Shown here: in pieces, positions 44,678 to 53,140 of the stretch | How positions within the stretch are numbered: position 1 is the first letter of the stretch | Layout: each line of letters begins with the position of its first letter | Assembly: GCF_031457455.1 (NCBI RefSeq) | Contig: NZ_JAVDWU010000015.1 | Span: 35,287-99,286, forward strand | Length of the DNA stretch: 64,000 nt | Direction: 5' to 3' | Source of the DNA: Hydrogenophaga palleronii_A | GTDB taxonomy: Bacteria; Pseudomonadota; Gammaproteobacteria; Burkholderiales; Burkholderiaceae_C | Made by a program: the position numbers and the translations under genes | Notes under the pieces: model-generated | What the model was told of the DNA's origin: nothing | The model's input: only the letters and a program-made list of their open reading frames with translations | The model's database searches: none

Positions 44678-44962
44678 ATGGAACAACCCCGCGAGATCCC
44701 ACCCGAACAGTCGCTCATCGAGTACCCCGTGCACTTCCCGATCAAGGTGATGGGCGCAAACACCCCCGAATTCCTGAACGCGATGATTCACATTGCGCGG
44801 GCGTTCGACCCGGCCTTTGACGAAAGCAAGGTCGAACAACGACCGAGCAAGGCGGGCAACTACTTGGGCCTGACCTTGACGGTCCACGTGAGCAGCCGCG
44901 AACAGCTTGACGAGCTGTACCGCACGCTCACCACCCATCCCTTGGCGAAGTACGTGCTGTAA
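44678..44962 (+). CDS. ybeD: DUF493/YbeD-family protein
   Basis: This 94-residue protein has the ACT-like DUF493 fold: YPVHFPIKVMGANTPEFLNA near the start and a C-terminal RTLTTHPLAKYVL. GAGGAG precedes the ATG. The family sits next to lipB in most proteobacteria, as here, which suggests a link to lipoate metabolism whose nature is not settled. Its stop lies within a 13-nt tandem repeat (44953-44978) before lipB. Confidence 0.93.
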   Translation: MEQPREIPPEQSLIEYPVHFPIKVMGANTPEFLNAMIHIARAFDPAFDESKVEQRPSKAGNYLGLTLTVHVSSREQLDELYRTLTTHPLAKYVL

Positions 44963-44979
44963 GAACGTGCTGTAAGAAC

Positions 44980-45675
44980 GTGTTGACCATCCGCCACCTT
45001 GGCCTCGCCGACTACCTGCCCACCTTCGAGGCCATGCAGGCCTTCACCCTGCAGCGCGTGCTTGAGACGCCCGATGAACTCTGGGTCTGCGAGCACCCTG
45101 CGGTGTTCACACAAGGCCTGGCGGGTCGTGAAGACCACCTGCTGTTTCCCGGCGACATCCCGGTGGTGATGACGAATCGAGGCGGGCAGGTGACCTACCA
45201 CGGGCCAGGGCAGGTGGTCGCGTACCCGCTGATCGACCTTCAGCGCTCGGGCTACTACGTCAAGGAATATGTGTACCGGGTGGAGGAAGCGGTGATTCGC
45301 ACGCTCGATCATTTCGGCGTGACCGGCCACCGCGTGGCGGGGGCGCCCGGCATCTATGTGCGACCGGACGATCCGGCCAGCCATGCCTTGCTGCCGCAGC
45401 GGCCACAGAAAAAGCTGCCCGGTGACACGGGCGGCGGGCCTGACTTCACAGGCCTGGGAAAGATTGCAGCCCTGGGCATCAAGGTGAGCCGGCATTGCAC
45501 CTACCACGGTGTGGCATTGAACGTGGCCATGGACCTGCAGCCCTTCGACCGCATCAATCCCTGCGGGTATGCCGGCCTGAAAACCGTGGACCTTTCTACA
45601 ATCGGGGTTGCCGTTTCCTGGGACGAAGCGGCGCAGGTGCTGAGCCAGAAGCTCACCGCCACCCTTGCCCCTTGA
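44980..45675 (+). CDS. lipB: Octanoyl-ACP:protein octanoyltransferase
   Basis: LipB (231 residues) moves octanoate from ACP to lipoyl domains of 2-oxoacid dehydrogenases and the glycine cleavage H protein. The motifs are GGQVTYHGPGQVVAYPLIDL, the catalytic Lys region GLGKIAALGIKV and the Cys in SRHCTYHGVALN. The start is GTG at 44980 with no strong ribosome binding site, so translation may depend on ybeD. lipA follows directly. Confidence 0.95.
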   Translation: MLTIRHLGLADYLPTFEAMQAFTLQRVLETPDELWVCEHPAVFTQGLAGREDHLLFPGDIPVVMTNRGGQVTYHGPGQVVAYPLIDLQRSGYYVKEYVYRVEEAVIRTLDHFGVTGHRVAGAPGIYVRPDDPASHALLPQRPQKKLPGDTGGGPDFTGLGKIAALGIKVSRHCTYHGVALNVAMDLQPFDRINPCGYAGLKTVDLSTIGVAVSWDEAAQVLSQKLTATLAP

Positions 45676-45703
45676 TCCAACCAGCGCCGCGGGCGCTTCT
45701 GCC

Positions 45704-46717
45704 ATGACCTCCACCGACCACACCGTGGTGTCCGACACCGTTCGCGAAGCCCAGCCGGCCGCGACCTACGACGCCACCGCCAAACAGAAGAGCCAGGCCA
45801 AGACCGCGCGCATTCCGATCAAGATCGTGCCCGCCGAGACGCTGAAGAAGCCGGACTGGATCCGTGTGAAGGCAGGCAGCCCAAGCACCCGCTTCTACGA
45901 GATCAAGGACATCCTGCGCGCCAACAAGCTGGTCACGGTGTGTGAAGAAGCGAGCTGCCCCAACATCGGCGAGTGTTTCGGCAAGGGCACGGCCACCTTC
46001 ATGATCATGGGCGACAAGTGCACCCGCCGCTGCCCGTTCTGCGACGTGGGCCACGGCCGCCCGGACCCGCTGGACGTGAACGAGCCCGAGAACCTGGCGA
46101 AGACGATTGCCGCGCTCAAGCTCAAGTACGTGGTGATCACCAGCGTCGACCGCGACGATCTGCGCGATGGCGGTGCTGGCCATTTCGTCGAGTGCATCCG
46201 CAAAATCCGCGAGCTTTCGCCCAGCACCCAGATCGAGGTGCTGGTACCCGACTTCCGCGGCCGTGACGACCGCGCGCTGGAGATCCTGAAGGCCGCACCG
46301 CCGGACGTGATGAACCACAACCTGGAAACCGCGCCGCGACTCTACAAGGAAGCACGCCCGGGCTCCGACTACGCCTTCAGCCTGAACCTGCTCAAGAAGT
46401 TCAAGGCCTTGTTCCCGCACGTGCCCACCAAGAGCGGCCTGATGGTGGGTCTGGGCGAAACGGACGAAGAAATCCTGCAGGTGATGCAGGACATGCGCGC
46501 CCATGGCATCGACATGCTCACCATCGGCCAGTACCTGTCTCCCAGCGGCCACCACCTGCCCGTGCGCCGGTACGTGCACCCGGACACGTTCAAGATGTTC
46601 GAGGCCAAGGCTTACGAGATGGGCTTTACCCACGCGGCCGTGGGCGCGATGGTGCGCAGCAGCTACCACGCAGATCAACAGGCGCACGGGGTGCTCAACC
46701 CTTCCGCCGCGGGTTGA
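45704..46717 (+). CDS. lipA: Lipoyl synthase
   Basis: This radical-SAM enzyme inserts two sulfurs into octanoyl-protein to make lipoate. The auxiliary cluster Cys are in CEEASCPNIGEC, and the radical-SAM Cys are in CTRRCPFCDVGH (CxxxCxxC). The later PNIGECFGKGTATFMIMGDK and SSYHADQQAH tail are typical. I start at MTSTDH (ATG 45704, 337 residues); the TTG at 45665 would overlap lipB. Confidence 0.96.
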   Translation: MTSTDHTVVSDTVREAQPAATYDATAKQKSQAKTARIPIKIVPAETLKKPDWIRVKAGSPSTRFYEIKDILRANKLVTVCEEASCPNIGECFGKGTATFMIMGDKCTRRCPFCDVGHGRPDPLDVNEPENLAKTIAALKLKYVVITSVDRDDLRDGGAGHFVECIRKIRELSPSTQIEVLVPDFRGRDDRALEILKAAPPDVMNHNLETAPRLYKEARPGSDYAFSLNLLKKFKALFPHVPTKSGLMVGLGETDEEILQVMQDMRAHGIDMLTIGQYLSPSGHHLPVRRYVHPDTFKMFEAKAYEMGFTHAAVGAMVRSSYHADQQAHGVLNPSAAG

Positions 46718-46800
46718 AATGAAACGCCCCCCACGCGCACCGTGTTCGCTGCTCCCCGAGGGGGCGCGTGAGTGCCTTCGGGCGGCCAGGCGGCACTGAC

Positions 46801-47481
46801 ATGGGCGGCGCTGTGCTCAACCAGCTGAGCGTGCGCGCGTATGGCGCCTCGCATGGCAGCCACGACCACGGACATTTCCAGGTCCTCGTGGGTTTGCAGG
46901 GCGTGCTCGAACTGGAGATGGCGGGACGTGGTCAATGTCTTGGTGCGGGCCAGGGCTGCGTGGTGCCACCAGGCGAACGGCACGACTTCGAATCGAAGCT
47001 GGGTGCCCAGTGCCTGGTGCTCGACAGCACGAGCATGGGTTGGGCCAGCGCTCCCAGCGCACCCCCAGCGCAGGTGACGCACCTGGCCACCTACCTGGCC
47101 CATGCTTGCGCGCAAGGACTCCCCCGCGCACAGCAGCTGGGTCCTGCCCTGCTGCTCGAAGCCTGGCAACCAGAACCCGGCACCGTTCCTCGCGTCCGCC
47201 GCCACATCGACTGGGACCAACTGCAGCGCTGGGCGGCTTCCCGTTGGAGCGAGCCTTTGAGCGTGTCCGACCTGGCCGATCAGGTCCACCTGAGCACGGC
47301 TCAGTTCGCGGCGCGCTGTCGCGCCGAGCTGGGAATGAGCACGCAGCAGTGGCTGCGCAGCCTCAGGCTCGAAGAGGCTCGCGAATGGCGCAGACAAGGC
47401 CTCAGCGTGGCCGAGACGGCTCGGCGCACCGGCTACCGTTCGCCCTCGGCTTTGACCGCCGCGTTGCGTCGCGAAAGCTGA
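46801..47481 (+). CDS. AraC-family transcriptional regulator
   Basis: This protein has about 226 residues from ATG 46801. The N-terminal cupin segment (HDHGHFQVLVGLQGVLELEM, CVVPPGERHDFE) would sense a small ligand. The C-terminal double helix-turn-helix of AraC type covers about 140-226: SVSDLADQVHLSTAQFAARC, then SVAETARRTGYRSPSALTAA. The ligand and target are unknown. It lies downstream of lipA and upstream of a DMT-family exporter that it might control. Confidence 0.88.
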   Translation: MGGAVLNQLSVRAYGASHGSHDHGHFQVLVGLQGVLELEMAGRGQCLGAGQGCVVPPGERHDFESKLGAQCLVLDSTSMGWASAPSAPPAQVTHLATYLAHACAQGLPRAQQLGPALLLEAWQPEPGTVPRVRRHIDWDQLQRWAASRWSEPLSVSDLADQVHLSTAQFAARCRAELGMSTQQWLRSLRLEEAREWRRQGLSVAETARRTGYRSPSALTAALRRES

Positions 47482-47566
47482 GCCGCAGGCACTGTCCCGC
47501 GTCCTGCGACGACAAGCCCTTCTCCCGCGACGACGCGTGCGCACGGTCAGCGCTACGCTTTCGCCC

Positions 47567-48424
47567 ATGACCGCCAACCTTCTTGCCCTCGGCGCGATCG
47601 TGCTCTGGGCCACGCTCGCTGCGCTCGGCGTATCACTGTCGCATGTGCCCGCCTTTCTGCTCACCGGGCTGGCCCTGATCGCCGGCAGCCTGATCGCGCT
47701 GCCGCTGTCCCGGTTCGACCTCCGCCAGTGGCGGGTCCCGCTGCCAACGCTCGCGCTCGGCATCTATGGGCTTTTTGGCTTCCATTTCCTGCTGTTCATC
47801 GCGCTGCGCCACGCGCCGCCGGTGCAGGCCAACCTGGTCAACTACCTCTGGCCACTGGGCATCGTGGTGATGGCGCCGCTGTTTCTGCCAGACGTGTCCC
47901 TCACTGCGCGGCACGTGATCGCGGCCTTGACGGGTTTTGCCGGTGCCGTGCTGGCCATCCTGGGTTGGCGCGCAGACGCCAGTGCCGGTGCGGTGTGGGC
48001 GTGGGGCTATCTGCCGGCGCTGGGTTCGGCCTTCATCTGGGCCAGCTATTCGCTGATGACCCAGCGCGTGCGGCGCTTTCCCACCGCCGCCATCGGCAGC
48101 TTTGCGCTGGCATCCGGATTGCTGTCGCTGCTGTGCCATGCCTGGCTGGAACCCACCATCACACTGTCGGCGCGCGACGGCTTTCTGATCGCCCTGCTGG
48201 GCCTGGGACCACTGGGTGGCGCGTTCTTCCTGTGGGATGCTGCGCTCAAGCGGGGCGACGCACGGCAGATCGGGGTACTGAGTTTTCTGACCCCGCTGCT
48301 GTCGACCCTCACGCTGTTGTGGATGCGGGAGGAAACGCCCAGTGCGTCTGTGGCGCTCGGCGCGGTGATGATCATCGTCGCCGCAATGGTGGCGACGTTC
48401 AAGGGTCGCCCGGCACCGGCCTGA
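47567..48424 (+). CDS. EamA/DMT-family transporter
   Basis: This 285-residue inner-membrane carrier has ten predicted helices in two EamA repeats: NLLALGAIVLWATLAALGVS with RHAPPVQANLVNYLWPLGIV, and FIWASYSLMTQRVRRFPTAA with LSFLTPLLSTLTLLWMREE. It resembles aromatic-amino-acid exporters of the YddG kind. I use the ATG at 47567. It is convergent with ptsI. Confidence 0.9.
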   Translation: MTANLLALGAIVLWATLAALGVSLSHVPAFLLTGLALIAGSLIALPLSRFDLRQWRVPLPTLALGIYGLFGFHFLLFIALRHAPPVQANLVNYLWPLGIVVMAPLFLPDVSLTARHVIAALTGFAGAVLAILGWRADASAGAVWAWGYLPALGSAFIWASYSLMTQRVRRFPTAAIGSFALASGLLSLLCHAWLEPTITLSARDGFLIALLGLGPLGGAFFLWDAALKRGDARQIGVLSFLTPLLSTLTLLWMREETPSASVALGAVMIIVAAMVATFKGRPAPA

Positions 48425-48493
48425 ACGGCCAGCAGATGAGGGCCTCTCGAGCCTCGCCCGCTTCGGCGCGCCGCACCAGGGCGAACCGCACGG

Positions 48494-50257
48494 TCAGTCG
48501 GTCATCAGGGCGGCCGGGTCGTCGGCGATCAGCACACTTTGCGCCCAGGCCTGCAGCCGGGTGGTGTCGCAGCGCAGGATCTGTTGCTTGACCGCCAGGA
48601 TCTGCGAAGGGTGCATGGAAAAGCTGCGCAGCCCCAGCCCCAGCAGCAGACGCGTCATGGCAACATCGCCCGCCATTTCGCCACACACGCTCACCCCCTT
48701 GTTCAAGGCCTGGCACTGCGCAATGGTGTTGGCGATGAGTTGCAACACGGCCGGATGCACCGGATCGTAGAGGTGCGAGACCGATTCGTCGGCCCGGTCG
48801 ATGGCCAGGGTGTACTGGATCAGGTCGTTGGTGCCGATGGACAGGAAGTCGAAATGGCGCAGGAAAAGCGGAACGGTGAGCGCTGCGGCGGGGACCTCGA
48901 TCATGGCGCCCAGGCGCAGCGGGCCAAACACCACCCCGCGCGCATCCAGCTGTTCGCGGGCTTTGTTTACCAGGGCGAGGGTTTGTCGGATTTCGCCGGC
49001 ATGCGCGAGCATGGGGATCAGCAGGTTGACCGAGCCATGCGCAGCCGCCCGAAGGATGGCGCGCAACTGCACCAGGAACATCGCGGGTTCGGCCAGGCTC
49101 CAGCGGATGGCACGCAGCCCCAGCGCCGGGTTGAGATGATCGTCGCCGGCACGCGCGGTTCGGTCCAGCGGCTTGTCGGCGCCCACGTCCACGGTTCGGA
49201 TGGTCACGGGCAGCCCCTGCATGCCCTCGGCCGCGCGCCGGTAGGCCTGGTACTGCTCCTCTTCGTCGGGCAGCTTGCCATCACGCCCCATGAACAGGAA
49301 TTCGCTGCGGAACAGGCCCACGCCCACCGCACCGGCCTTGAGGGCGCCCACGGCATCCTCGGGTTGTTCGATGTTGGCCAGCAGTTCGATTTTTTGTCCG
49401 TCCAGCGTGACCGCAGGCGTGTTCTTCAGGCGGGACAGCCGCTCACGCTCCACCTCGCCCTGGCGCTGTTTGGCGCCATACTCGGCCAGCAGCACGGGCG
49501 ACGGGTCCACCACAACGACGCCTGCATCGCCATCGATGATGACCCAGTCGTCCTGCCGGATCACGTGGCTGGCCGAGCGGGCGCCCACCACGGCGGGAAT
49601 GTCCATGCTGCGGGCCACGATGGCGGTGTGGCTGGTCTTGCCACCCACATCGGTCACGAACCCGGCAAACACGCTTTGCTTGAACTGCAGCATGTCGGCA
49701 GGAGACAGGTCGTGCGCGATCAGCACCAAGGGAGCATCGTCCGCCGCATCCAGCGGCGCCTGCTGCCCAGCCCCCTTGGCTGGCGAAGCGACCATCGGTG
49801 ATGCCACCCCGCGCATCACCCGCAGCATGCGCTCCACCACCTGTTCGAGATCGGCTTTGCGCTCACGCAGGTACGGATCCTCCATCTCGTCGAACTGCCG
49901 CGCAATGATCTCCAGCTGGGCGGTGAGCGCCCACTCGGCGTTGTAGTGGCGCTCCAGAATCCAGTGCTTGACCCCGTTGATCAGCTGTTCGTCCTGCAGC
50001 AGCATCAGGTGCACGTCGAGCAAAGCCGCGAGTTCGGGATGGGCATCGTTCGACCCCAGTTCGTGAAGGCCTTGCTGTACCCGCCCGATCTCTTCGGCCA
50101 CGGCATTGCGCGCAGCCCGCAGGCGTTCGATTTCGGCCAGGCCCTGGTCGGCCGGCACGAAGTAGTGCGCCACGTCCAGCCGGCTGGACGAGACAATCAC
50201 CGCGCGCCCGATGGCGACGCCACGCGATACCGCGAGGCCGTGCACGACAAATGTCAT
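48494..50257 (-). CDS. ptsI: PTS enzyme I (phosphoenolpyruvate-protein phosphotransferase)
   Basis: This cytoplasmic protein of 587 residues takes phosphate from PEP to its active-site His210 in VGGKTSHTAIVARSM and passes it to HPr. The C-terminal PEP-binding barrel shows LFRSEFLFMGRD, GLRAIRWSL, the FLSIGTNDLIQYTLAIDR block and SVCGEMAGD. In Burkholderiales without sugar IIBC genes this chain is often regulatory. I start at MTFVVHGLAV (ATG 50257). ptsH lies 109 bp upstream on the same strand. Confidence 0.96.
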   Translation of the reverse strand: MTFVVHGLAVSRGVAIGRAVIVSSSRLDVAHYFVPADQGLAEIERLRAARNAVAEEIGRVQQGLHELGSNDAHPELAALLDVHLMLLQDEQLINGVKHWILERHYNAEWALTAQLEIIARQFDEMEDPYLRERKADLEQVVERMLRVMRGVASPMVASPAKGAGQQAPLDAADDAPLVLIAHDLSPADMLQFKQSVFAGFVTDVGGKTSHTAIVARSMDIPAVVGARSASHVIRQDDWVIIDGDAGVVVVDPSPVLLAEYGAKQRQGEVERERLSRLKNTPAVTLDGQKIELLANIEQPEDAVGALKAGAVGVGLFRSEFLFMGRDGKLPDEEEQYQAYRRAAEGMQGLPVTIRTVDVGADKPLDRTARAGDDHLNPALGLRAIRWSLAEPAMFLVQLRAILRAAAHGSVNLLIPMLAHAGEIRQTLALVNKAREQLDARGVVFGPLRLGAMIEVPAAALTVPLFLRHFDFLSIGTNDLIQYTLAIDRADESVSHLYDPVHPAVLQLIANTIAQCQALNKGVSVCGEMAGDVAMTRLLLGLGLRSFSMHPSQILAVKQQILRCDTTRLQAWAQSVLIADDPAALMTD

Positions 50258-50366
50258 CGGCTGGCCTCCGCAGACGAGCAGCAAGCGCACGACGTGCGCC
50301 TTCGGCGTTGAGCAGGCAAGGTGGTGGCGTGGGTGGCGCCATCGGGAAGGGGCGGCGCGATCAAGC

Positions 50367-50636
50367 TCACTCTCCTTCGCCGAACCTGTCGTTGATGAGA
50401 GCGAGCAGCGCGTTCATGGCCACCTGTTCGTCAGGCCCGGTGGTCTCGACTTCGACCGTGCTGCCCATGCCTGCCGCAAGCATCATGACGCCCATGATGC
50501 TCTTGGCGTTGACGCGACGATCCCCGCGCGACATCCAGACTTCACTGGCGAAGCTGCCTGCGAGTTTGGTGAGTTTGGCCGAGGCGCGTGCATGCAGCCC
50601 CAGCTTATTGCTGATGGTCACGGTGGTCTTGATCAT
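50367..50636 (-). CDS. ptsH: PTS phosphocarrier HPr
   Basis: This 89-residue HPr has the phosphorylated His15 in KLGLHARAS and the regulatory Ser46 in NAKSIMGVMML, the site of HPr kinase when present. Its start lies 32 bp inside the end of the EIIA gene, an unusually long overlap that implies translational coupling. Confidence 0.96.
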   Translation of the reverse strand: MIKTTVTISNKLGLHARASAKLTKLAGSFASEVWMSRGDRRVNAKSIMGVMMLAAGMGSTVEVETTGPDEQVAMNALLALINDRFGEGE

Positions 50637-51051
50637 GGGAGGCTCGTCGGGCCTGGTTCTGGGGTGCGGTCACGGCCACCTGTATCACGCCCTGGGTGGC
50701 ACCAATCATTGCGCGGGAGACCAGTGCGTCCAGCGACTCGTGCCGGTACGACACCGTGCGCAGCAGCATGGGCAGGTTCACACCTGCAATGAGTTTGGAG
50801 CGCACACCGTCGACCAGCTTCTGCGCCACGTTGCAGGGCGTGGCGCCAAATACGTCGGTCAGGACCAAGGCTTGCGGTGTGCTGGACTGGCGTAGCATGG
50901 CGCGCGCCTGTGCCAGCGTCTCTTCGGGTGGCATGTTGGGTTGGACATCGAGCGCGGACACGGCGTCGGCCGCGTCCGGAAACACATGCAGCACGCACTG
51001 GCGCAAGGCCGAAGCCAGCGGCGCGTGGGCAATGATGAAGATGCCGTTCAT
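50605..51051 (-). CDS. PTS EIIA component, mannose family
   Basis: This 148-residue EIIA-Man type protein has the phosphorylated His9 in IFIIAHAPLA and the family region LVLTDVFGATPCNVAQKLVD. No EIIB, C or D partner is visible, so with HPr and enzyme I it probably forms a regulatory phosphorelay, not a sugar uptake route. It is first in the EIIA-ptsH-ptsI order. Confidence 0.93.
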   Translation of the reverse strand: MNGIFIIAHAPLASALRQCVLHVFPDAADAVSALDVQPNMPPEETLAQARAMLRQSSTPQALVLTDVFGATPCNVAQKLVDGVRSKLIAGVNLPMLLRTVSYRHESLDALVSRAMIGATQGVIQVAVTAPQNQARRASHDQDHRDHQQ

Positions 51052-51162
51052 GGGCTTGAGTTTAGGGCAAGGGCGTGCACGCCAGACCGGTAATTCCGCA
51101 CTGAAGCAACACCGGAAATACCGACAACCGGGCCCGGCCCCTTCAAAGGACCATGATGGGAG

Positions 51163-52500
51163 TCACTGCGTGCGCCCACGTTGCCTGTAGGCGCGCAAAA
51201 AGCTCAGGTAGGCGAGCACACCGCACAGACCAAAGATCGCCACCGCCCCACGGTACTGCGCCAACGCGCCCCAGCCCAACAGCGCCAGTGCATCGATCAG
51301 CAGACCGATGCCCCACTGCACCACAAAAACGCCAGCAAAAATCGCGAGGTTGTAGGCCGAGAGCGCGCGCCCGGCTGCCTCGGCGGGCAAGGCCAGCGCC
51401 ACAGCAGGCTGCGACAGCGCCACGAAAGTGCTGCTGACGCAGAACAGGGCCCACAGCAGCCACCCCGCGCTCTCGCCCAGCCAGACGATGGACGCGAGCA
51501 CCACGAAGCTCAGGGGCAACCCCCAGGCGATCAGGCGCTCCGGCGCCAGGCCTCGCCGGGCCAGCCGGGGGTTGATCAAACCCCACAACCAGAACGCCGT
51601 CAACATGGACAGATTGATACCGAACAGACCGGCTGCCGCCTGCTGGGCCGAATAGCCTGCCACGTTCACCATCCACGGGCCGGCCCAGAGGGTTTGCACC
51701 GCCACCATGCCCCCATAGTTGACGAAGCCGATCGGCAACATCTGCCGAAAGTACGGATGGCGCCAGATCAGCCCGTAGCCCTTCGATGGCGCCGTGGTGG
51801 GCGCCGCTTCTGAACCAGGCGCGCGATCCGGTGTGCGCCACGCCGGCACGGCGGCCGCAATGGCCACCATAGACAGCGCGATCAAGGCGGCCAGGGCCCA
51901 GAACAGGCCGCGCCAACCCGTCAGGGGCATGAGCCACTGCACCGGCAAGGTCGCCGCCACCATGCCCAGCGAACCGGTCATCAGCATCCAGGAGTTGGCG
52001 CGCAACTGGGTGGCGGGTTTCAGCCAGCGGCGGTAACCGGTCAGCGGCGCCATGAGGCAGGCACTGACTCCCATGCCGGTGAGCACGCGCGCCGCCAGCA
52101 AGCCGGCGAAGCTGCTGGCCATGGCAAACGCCACACAACCCAGTACCGCCACCGAGAGAAAAGCGAGGATCACCTTGCGCGGTCCGTGCCGGTCCAGCCA
52201 ACTGCCCAGCGGCAACTGGGTCAGCGCAAAGCCAAAAAAGTAGCCGCCCGCCAGCAACCCGAGGTCGCTGGCGTTGAGCGAGAGTTCGACGCTGAGCGTG
52301 GGCGACAGTGTGGCGGTGATGGCACGGACCAGTGCCGACAGGAAGTAGGCCAGCGCAAAGGCCAGAAACAAGACGACGGCGGCGCCCGGTGCAAGCGGTC
52401 CACCAGGAACCGGTGTCGGCACGGGCGCCGAGGTTCCCGGGGTTTGCCTCTCCGGGCCAGGCCTGCGGCCAAACGCCGGCATCACGTCTTCCGGCTTCAT
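51163..52500 (-). CDS. Major facilitator superfamily transporter
   Basis: This protein of 445 residues has about 12 membrane helices. The MFS A-motif is present after helix 2 (GSWLDRHGPRKVILAFLS), as are an N-terminal polar segment of ~30 residues and a basic C-terminus (SFLRAYRQRGR). It resembles nitrate/organic-anion-type permeases, but the substrate is unknown. Its start overlaps the stop of the upstream lipoprotein gene by 4 bp. Confidence 0.9.
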   Translation of the reverse strand: MKPEDVMPAFGRRPGPERQTPGTSAPVPTPVPGGPLAPGAAVVLFLAFALAYFLSALVRAITATLSPTLSVELSLNASDLGLLAGGYFFGFALTQLPLGSWLDRHGPRKVILAFLSVAVLGCVAFAMASSFAGLLAARVLTGMGVSACLMAPLTGYRRWLKPATQLRANSWMLMTGSLGMVAATLPVQWLMPLTGWRGLFWALAALIALSMVAIAAAVPAWRTPDRAPGSEAAPTTAPSKGYGLIWRHPYFRQMLPIGFVNYGGMVAVQTLWAGPWMVNVAGYSAQQAAAGLFGINLSMLTAFWLWGLINPRLARRGLAPERLIAWGLPLSFVVLASIVWLGESAGWLLWALFCVSSTFVALSQPAVALALPAEAAGRALSAYNLAIFAGVFVVQWGIGLLIDALALLGWGALAQYRGAVAIFGLCGVLAYLSFLRAYRQRGRTQ

Positions 52501-53063
52501 GGCAGTCGCAGCCCTTCGAAGAACGTGGTGAGCACTTCATCCGGAAGTGCCGGCCCGTAGACCGCCGCCTGAAACACCAGCGAGCCTTTTGAAAAGTAGG
52601 CCGCGCGAACCTGCGTGGTCTTGCCCTGGGGGTCCTGTCCCGCGGCCTGCAGGCCCCGCAATTGTTGTGCGCCTGGCACCGCCACTGGCCACTCGGTGGT
52701 CGCATCGGCTGCGGTGGCCGGGTCCACCCGAATGGCGGCGAGTGATCCCGCGCGCCACCCTGTCAGGATCTCGGGCACGCGCGCCTCTGCGCTTGCATCT
52801 GCCCATGCCACCGCGAAAGTCTGCCCGCCTGCCTCGCAGCTGTGCATGTGCATCAGGGTTGGCACCCCGGCCAACGGCACGGTGCGCTCTGCCGCTTCAG
52901 GCTTGCACGGCATGAGAGCCTGCAACGGCGTGCCGGCAAGCTGCAGGTCACGCCAGTTGTACGCCGGGCTGCAACCGCTGAGCGCCAGCAGACAAGTCAC
53001 GACAAGTAGCACGCTGGCAAGCGCGCGGGCGAGACGGACCGGACCAACGGATCTGGAATGCAT
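52497..53063 (-). CDS. Putative lipoprotein
   Basis: From MHSRSVGPVRL (ATG 53063), the product has 188 residues with a lipoprotein signal LLVVTCLLALSGC. The mature part (YNWRDLQLAGTPLQALMPCK, HSCEAGGQTFAVAWADA, GSLVFQAAVYGP) looks like one alpha/beta domain with a pair of Cys that could form a disulfide. The family is unknown to me. It precedes and overlaps the MFS gene, so a joint role in the envelope is possible. Confidence 0.78.
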   Translation of the reverse strand: MHSRSVGPVRLARALASVLLVVTCLLALSGCSPAYNWRDLQLAGTPLQALMPCKPEAAERTVPLAGVPTLMHMHSCEAGGQTFAVAWADASAEARVPEILTGWRAGSLAAIRVDPATAADATTEWPVAVPGAQQLRGLQAAGQDPQGKTTQVRAAYFSKGSLVFQAAVYGPALPDEVLTTFFEGLRLP

Positions 53064-53140
53064 AGGCGCGGGAATTCGAGGGGCACACGGCACCGGCATG
53101 TGCGACAGCCAAGCGAGGCCACCTCAAGCACAATCGGGGG

